Shown in pieces: positions 57,801 to 64,000 of a stretch of 64,000 bases of DNA. A program made the translations under genes and the position numbers. The stretch's first letter is position 1; every line of letters begins with the position of its first letter. The notes beneath the pieces were generated by a model that saw only the letters and a program-made list of their open reading frames with translations, was not told the DNA's origin and did no database searches. The DNA is from Himantopus leucocephalus (taxonomy: Eukaryota > Chordata > Aves > Charadriiformes > Recurvirostridae), in assembly GCA_003993805.1 (NCBI GenBank), contig RSEF01000031.1:53869586-53933585 (forward strand), written 5' to 3'.

Positions 57801-58995
57801 GCCATTAAGCCTTTCCTTTCTATAGCAGCACCAGGAATCAGTGTGCCTTGTTGCAGGGCACGGTTAGCCTACTGCTGCGGCTTCCAGGAGTGGTGGGTGT
57901 GGGAGCAGACTGTGCAACTGCCCTCTAAAAATCCAAAACAGGCGACATAAGCACCACAAAAAGTCAAAAGAGCAATGAGAGGAGATATCAGACCACAGGC
58001 AAGTCCCCTCTTGACAAAGCAGTACCTGTAATGAAGGAATATTACAGGAGGAAGGTGGAGCCAGGTAAAATACTGGATCAGAATAAATGCAAGTCATCTT
58101 GTTTACCATAGTTGAGTTCAAATGGCGCCTGTTGCAGAACTAAACTTTTGTTAGTATTAAAACCAAAGATTTCCAAATCAATTAAAGAAATTTTAGCACA
58201 CTCAATGAAACCTTTACACGTTTCCATGCATGAGAACATGCATGCGCTGTCTTCCTATCAACCAATTAACAGCGCGAGTCTCAATCTAAAATTATCTAAA
58301 GGCTAAGAAGAACTGACATAAAATATTAAAGTAGTTCATTCTTATTAAGGTCTTTGGGCCTGTGCTGAACGTGAGTCAGAGTCCAGTTGCCACCATTAAA
58401 AAAGTTCCGCAATGGCTTTGCAACAAAAGTCTCAAAAAATGTTTTTCTGACACTACTGATCTCAGCAGCATCTTGTCTGCGACTTTTCTGTGTGCTGTGT
58501 TCTTCCTCTCCTCCTCAAGAGCAGTGGAAAACCTCTGTGAATAATTTTGGGTTAAAACTGTTTCCTATCACACTCTTCTTCCATGTACTTGCCGACATGC
58601 CAATAATCAGCGTGCTGTTTACTCCCTGATTATACCAGCTACAAGCTGGGCACACTTCATATGTTGTGCAGTGCGGTGTATCAGTGGTACTTGCTAACTA
58701 GTAATTGATAGTGTCACTGAAATGATAGTGGTTTTTCTTCATGCGCATAGTTATCAAAGATTCTTTGTATCCACAGATGAATAGTCTCCTAGAAATGAAA
58801 TAAAACCTGCCTGCTGCATTACTTATGAGGCATTCTGCCATCTCAGTAGGATCTCTGACTCTCAAAATGCTTGCAGTGTCTAATAATTAGATTTGGATAG
58901 TTCTTTCTCTTCCAGGCATCACGTTTTATTTTAGCATGTATTTCCCTCCACAGTAGTGCTGTTGAAATTTTGAATTAGGAGAGATACAAAAAGAG
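54860..58995. other. Non-coding DNA, one faint old repeat
   Basis: No gene recognised. Open frames are all 97 codons or less. A TTAGG-palindrome repeat (55613-55675) is listed separately. GC-richer DNA at about 57380-57720 and 57830-57930 has no recognised content. Confidence 0.5.
55613..55675. repeat. TTAGGnnCCTAA-palindrome repeat, possible copy 2
   Basis: ATTTAGGTTCCTAAAT (55613-55628, 7-bp arms) is followed by AAGTTAGGTGCCTAC and GTTCCTAAAC. The spacing of TTAGG/CCTAA cores resembles the stretch at 35022-35115 and an old amniote dispersed repeat in which such palindromes alternate. Family unnamed. Confidence 0.35.
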
Positions 58996-59013
58996 CGTGT
59001 GTATGTGTGTGTG
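58996..59013. repeat. Short GT microsatellite
   Basis: Imperfect GT repeat of about nine units, followed by a G-rich tract. A complementary CA repeat of about six units lies at 59160-59171, so the 150 bases between are flanked by inverted dinucleotide repeats. Confidence 0.85.
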
Positions 59014-59234
59014 GGGAGGGAGGGGAACCCCTTAAAAATGCTCCTTGGGGTGTGGAGTCTGCCTGGGAAGAAAGAAGTGTTACAAACTTCTCAGTTCTTG
59101 ATGTACGGTTGCAAAAGGAAATTAGCTCATTTGTAATTTCAGGCAGTCCCCCCATCCCAACACACACACACCATTAATAATGAGTTGAGAGAAAAGAGAT
59201 CCAGCGTGCACGCCCGCTCAAATAGAGCGTGTAC

Positions 59235-59364
59235 TTAATAGTCCTGTTCATACAAGGCTCCCCAAACCTGCACGCGATGCCTCCGGGGACTCTGCCCGTG
59301 CACGGCAGCCGGAGCTCTGTGGCGCAAGGATGCCATCGCCCCCATGCATTCCACAAAATCCTCC
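59235..59364 (-). other. Candidate minus-strand terminal exon in a CpG-rich patch
   Basis: On the minus strand an excellent acceptor (CCCTAATTTATTCTTTTCAG, exon starting at 59364) opens into the most CpG-dense DNA of the region, with about 16 CpG in 59200-59400. One frame reads EDFVECMGAMASLRHRAP and continues, rich in R, A, H and V, to TAA at 59237-59235. A second frame, part of a 138-codon minus frame (59174-59590) with a GTG start, is also open throughout. No homology is recognised. Openness of two frames partly reflects GC content. Confidence 0.2.
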
Positions 59365-59370
59365 CTGAAA

Positions 59371-62300
59371 AGAATAAATTAGGGTAGAAAGCCGCTAACG
59401 TGATTAGGGAAGACAATGCGATCTTGCTTAGAAAGTGGCAAAATGCTCTTCCCCTCTGCGAATGCTCCTCTGCCGGGTGGGTTCCATCAGATCCTGGTGG
59501 AATCATTCGTATTTTCACATGCTCGGGTGTTACAGTTGTGGGTGCAAAGTCTCGTCGAACCAAATATTCAAAGGTGTTCAGGTCTAACACCCACCAGCGT
59601 TTGATTTGATGAGTTTCCAGAGATCAGTCATGTGCAGGTGGAAATGGACAACAAAAATGGACAAGAAAACTCTGCCTTCAGCCGTGGTAGTGGGTTCGGG
59701 TTTTGGGGGGTTGTTTTGAGGTAGTGAGATAGTCTGTGTGCATTTTATTTGGAATATCTGGGTTGTTTTGTTGTTATGACAAACTGGTATTTTTGTGTAT
59801 TTCTCAGCTGTGGGGGTGGGGCTTTTTGTTATTTTTTTAATGATTTTTTTTTTTTATAAAAAAGCTAGATTTTTAGGTAGCAAGTGTTTTGCATTACATT
59901 AGAGGATATCAATCACGTTGGACTCTCCAACGCAGATAGCCCTCCACACTCCTCAAATTCTGCCATAAGTGGTGTATGTAAGGAAGAATTTGCTAGACTA
60001 AAATTCGCCTATTTATTCCTTTCACAGAAGTTGCCATCCTGGTTGTGCTTTTTTTTTTTTTTTCATGCTGTACAAACCAGAAGAGCTGTAAGCTAAAACT
60101 AGTTTATAGGGGCAGACAACCTAGACAAGACAGTGAATAACCACTGAGAGTCCTGAAAAACAGATTTACAATGGCCAGGATAAAATTGCAGGGACCATCA
60201 ATCTTTACGCTTTAAGACAGAGATTGGTCACCAGCTGGGGTCAGAAAGTAATTCATAACCATTACTATCAGGGCTTAGCATTATATAATTTGATGCACTC
60301 TGGGTGCTTTATTCTCTTACCCAGAATAGAGAATAGTTTTTCTATACGGATTCCTTTTACGACACTGCAACTTCTCTTTGTATTTGGAAAGAAGCAGGGA
60401 AAAAAATGTGGAAGACCTCTTATAGAAAGAGAAAGAAAGCAAACAATTATTGACAGAAGCAAACGCGGTCCACCTGATCTCCTCAGGTTTTTTCATTCTT
60501 TTTCATTTAATGCAGATAGCTTTTGTCTCACCATTCAGTAATATCTGTGAATGCTCTCAATAGTCCAGGGTACAAGAAAACTAGTTTAATCAAGTCTACT
60601 GGTAAATCTACATACAACTACCATCCAAAATAAACACATAAATAGGCACATTAACCTAAGCTCTGGACAAATCACAAATGTGTTAAAATAAATAAGAATT
60701 ATAATGAAACCAAAAATATACACCACTGCATTAGAAGGGAATTCTATTCTTATGATCTTAAAATATCCCTCTAATTTGAACCATAATGCCCTTAATGCAC
60801 AAAGAAATCTAACTCCAGCAGATGTGTTAAATTCATGTAATGAAAAGAAGCCCCTTTGCGGATTCACCCTTCGCTGGGACTCGGTTTCTCCACCCCATCC
60901 CAACAATTGATGCAAGTTTCAGCCATAACCAACTCAAAGCAAAAAGTGAAAGCCAGCCAGTGCTTGAAGCCAATCATCTGAACAATAGACAGCATGCCAC
61001 CATATGGGACAGCTCTCGAACATCCTGTTCTTACAGGCTCAGCATGAAAGCCACAAGAAAACCAGTGACTGGAGAGTGTGACTGTTCCTGCAAAGAAAAA
61101 GTAAATGTCAATAAACAAGGGTGTCTTCTGCGGTATGTCAAATAGCGATCCACCTGGAAGCGTTAAAAAGGCTGACAACGGGTTTCTCCCCCCCCCCCAC
61201 GACACATTAACCTTTGCCGTGCCGAAGGTTTTCCCCTCTCGATTTCAAGGAGAAAGACTCAGATGTGCCTTCTTTCACCAGGCCAATTGTTAAAACAGTC
61301 AATATACTGTGACCTGTTACTGAGCTCTCATGATTTGCAAAGTGTTTTGGTCACGGAGGGGTGAGGGGAGGGAAGACGAGAGCAGACGGCAGAGGGTTGC
61401 CCTTTTGGCTGCAGCGTTTTGCTCCCGTGCAAAGCCCCCGTGGTAGCCCCCGTGCACAGGGAAGGGCATTGCCACCCACAGGGTACCTCAGAAACACACC
61501 TCTGCAAAAGGGTCCCTAGCTCTGAATATGGCTGTCCGTCTGCTTTTGTTTTCAGAGGGCTCAAATTTACCTTTCTGAAGAAAAAGCTGCTCTGGCACTG
61601 CCAGCAGGATTTTGTGTTTGTGCTCTCTGCGAAACTGGGAAGAGGTGCAGAGCCTTCCTCTGAACAGAGCAGCTTAAAACCTTCAGGTAACAGGGACTAA
61701 AGATGACGTTAACAAAACAACTTGCAGAAAATCAGGGAATTCACTTCAGGTATTTTAAATTACCCAGAAGAAAATACATAAAGCATGATGCCGTGCTGCA
61801 GCCTGCGTAGCGAGTCGTGTCCTCTCAGTAGTGTTGGGAAGTGACGCTGCGGGTCTCATGAAGAGTGAACTTGCATTTTAAATTGTCCGGGTTTCATGGA
61901 AACCTGGGTAACACTATCCAAGCTGCTGAAGCAATGCCTTTTTTCCTTAAGCAGCCCCAGTGTCCAGCCCTTCTGATCTCAGCTGGAGAGCAGGTCTGCG
62001 GGACTGGTGCCCTCTGTGGGACTGGTGGCCTTAGGACTTGTCTCCTGCTCTTGGATGGTGAGAGGGGAGACTCTCTCTCAGTGCAAACAGTATCCCAACT
62101 CCAATTTTTTTCATTAAACATCGTGCATCTCCATACACCGTTGTCACCCCCGGACCCTGTGGCTATCTTTTCCTGCTCTGCCATCTGAGTGAGCAGCAGG
62201 ACCAGTGCCCTCAGAGGAGAAGTGGGCTGTGTTGGGGCGGGAGGGGGTTGCGGTGTATTTTTGTAATGCTACCTAAGAGTTTAGCCTCTTAGACATTTCA

Positions 62301-62902
62301 CATAACCATCACCCTCAGTGTGAAGAATGTTATATTATTACCCCATGCTCCTGTACATTGTGTAGTTTATGAGTATCAACTGTTAATTTCTTATTCCTTG
62401 TGGCTTCACCAGTGAATCTATTGCTTCTCTTGGAGGTCGTCATGTCGACAATGACTACTGAGACCTCCCTTGTCTGTAGGACCTCAACAGCAGGAGCCTG
62501 AAAGTGTGCTTTTAAAAACTTTCTGCTTTTGCCTTAGTAGTTAAATAGCGTCACTCAGCCACTTCACGGTGGCATTCTGGAAATCTCAGGGTTACCTGTA
62601 TAGCCATTTTTCTGTTCCTGAGGAATTTCTATGCATTAATAATATTGTGGGGACCAGAGGAAGGATGCAAAGTAACACATTGGAGTGTGCATGTGATTAG
62701 TCTGGCTTTGAAGTTAGTTCATTTCCTTCTTGCAGTTCACAAGTTGCAAATCTTCATTTCTGGATCTGAAACAACGTTTCTCTTATCCTTTTAGAAGTAT
62801 GCCATATCTTTTGCTAAATGTTTTATCTTAATTCTCAGTTAAGCAAATAAAATCCTTAAGAAGCATAACCAAATTCCCTGTCATTTGGGCAGTAAAATTA
62901 CC
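59371..62902. other. Non-coding DNA, GC-richer in part, no gene recognised
   Basis: A T run lies at 60049-60063. Open frames of 101-113 codons occur on opposite strands at 60840-61205, so neither is convincing. CpG-containing patches lie at 61180-61250, 61350-61470 and 61790-61860. A C run (about 10 C) lies at 61190-61199. No known repeat is recognised. Confidence 0.5.
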
Positions 62903-63112
62903 ATGCATATATAAAAAAAATACATATATACATATATATTTATGCATGCATTTGTATATGTAAATGCTATATATGTATATAAATTATGTACGTATATATG
63001 TATATAAGTACATATGCACACAAACTAACACATAGAGAAGTCTGTGCACATGTCTGTACATGTGTTTATGTGTAGGTATGCTTGTTTAAATATACATGTT
63101 ACACACACACAC
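62903..63112. repeat. Compound AT-rich microsatellite
   Basis: Alternating purine-pyrimidine sequence built from TATATG/TACATA/TATA units (62908-63030) passes through TGTG-rich DNA into a CACACA run (63100-63112). Imperfect units indicate an old array. The alternating pattern favours DNA unwinding or Z-type structure. Confidence 0.9.
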
Positions 63113-64000
63113 TAAGTTCCAACTCTGCATCGGTATATGGTGCAGCGTTGTACCGTTTAAACAGAGACTCTCGGTAGCATTATTCCTATGGTGGATGAAA
63201 TATACTGCCTAACTTCTGGAGTGTTTCAGTTGGAACAAGACACAGCATATGCTCTGCTTCATGACTATTTCTGTTGGTTTGTGTAGAAGAGGTAAGCACT
63301 GCCGTGTCTCTTTGGCTTGTGGGGCAATGCCAAATAAGGAGCAATAATTATTATTCAGGTGCTGTAATGACTGCAGTTGACGACGATCCCTTCTACTGAG
63401 GTTGGAAGTCTCATTGGGACTATCTGCATGCATAAAATATTTATTTCTCTGCCAAAGTGTGTGAAATCAGTGAGTGTTAGTTCCATTCTGCGAGGCTGGT
63501 GTAAGATCTTTAAAAAGTGGCAACTTGCCATGAAAAATGTGGCAGGCAGTAAAAAGAGATTTAGCAAAGGCCATTTACTAAGGGAGCAGGGCAGAGAAAA
63601 CGCTGACAAAAGCTGGCGTGGAGGATACCCAGGGAGACTGTTGGACCCAACAGGGTAGTCATTGCGCCCAACTCCGGCTTTGGGAAACAAGCGGTGCCTG
63701 AAGCTACAGGGTGGTGGGTACCTTTGGTTTCCTTCTTGGTCTCCCTCACTGTCGAGCAGCATCTGTGGGCAAGACAGTGATGAGTGCTATCTGCAGCTCA
63801 GAAAAAGAAGACTCAGACAAGGCAGTAAGTGAGGCAAAGAAGCCGTCTTGCAAAACAGCCATGTGTTTCAGTGTCTGCTTCTGCTTCTGCAGGGTTGTCA
63901 GAGGACTGTTTGTGCAGCGAATTGTGTATCAGGCATGAGAAGTTAGCTCTGAAGATAAAATGCCATGCACATGAGGTCACTCACTGAAAGAGATTGTTGC
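63113..64000. other. Non-coding DNA to window end, nothing recognised
   Basis: Open frames of 135 codons (63355-63762, minus) and 93 codons (63377-63658, plus) overlap on opposite strands, with no recognisable motifs. I see no repeat family or gene start here. Confidence 0.5.

Overview
The window reads as nuclear DNA from a bird, or at least a sauropsid. The best evidence is two 3' ends of CR1 LINEs, at about 20.09-20.60 kb and 31.23-31.33 kb. Both finish in the ATTCTATG-type tail typical of avian CR1 and code for a decayed CR1 reverse-transcriptase C-terminus. Interspersed repeats are otherwise sparse and old, there are no mammalian SINEs, and base composition is AT-rich. Two runs of exactly 100 N mark assembly gaps of unknown length, at 21943-22042 and 45503-45602. 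Nothing bacterial is present: no operons, rRNA, tRNA genes or CRISPR arrays. I recognise no protein-coding gene. The window therefore looks like intergenic DNA or the inside of very large introns.

Layout. 0-10.6 kb: single-copy AT-rich DNA with short A/T runs, a small minisatellite (7.8 kb) and an 11-bp-arm palindrome (2.48 kb). 10.6-15.8 kb: a TATA-like box and three splice-bounded open stretches, a cluster of GATTA motifs (13.1 kb) and an ancient CR1/L3-like tail (15.45 kb). 15.8-22 kb: AT-rich DNA, the larger CR1 copy, then a pyrimidine-rich stretch ending in a GGGAA repeat at the first gap. 22-34.9 kb: single-copy DNA with a 42-bp tandem duplication (24.4 kb), an inverted pair of tRNA-like SINE heads (27.5-27.7 kb) and the short CR1 tail beside a perfect cAMP-response element (31.2 kb). 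34.9-35.8 kb: a cluster of ancient repeats, with MIR-like copies in both orientations and a TTAGG-palindrome element. 35.8-49.3 kb: single-copy DNA with several short hairpins and the second gap. 49.4-50.2 kb: the longest open frame (260 codons from an ATG in good context), cysteine-rich and unrecognised. 50.2-64 kb: single-copy DNA with a perfect RFX X-box (54.85 kb), a small CpG-rich patch that could hold a minus-strand exon (59.2-59.4 kb) and an AT-rich microsatellite (62.9-63.1 kb).

No set of genes working together can be demonstrated. What can be tested is whether the window carries a long non-coding or poorly conserved transcript on the + strand (candidate exons at 11.4, 15.6 and 36.4 kb have compatible reading phases), whether the 49.4 kb frame is translated, and which AT-rich, homeobox-motif-rich blocks are conserved regulatory elements. 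Repeat-family calls rest on remembered consensus features. Conservation and expression could not be tested here.
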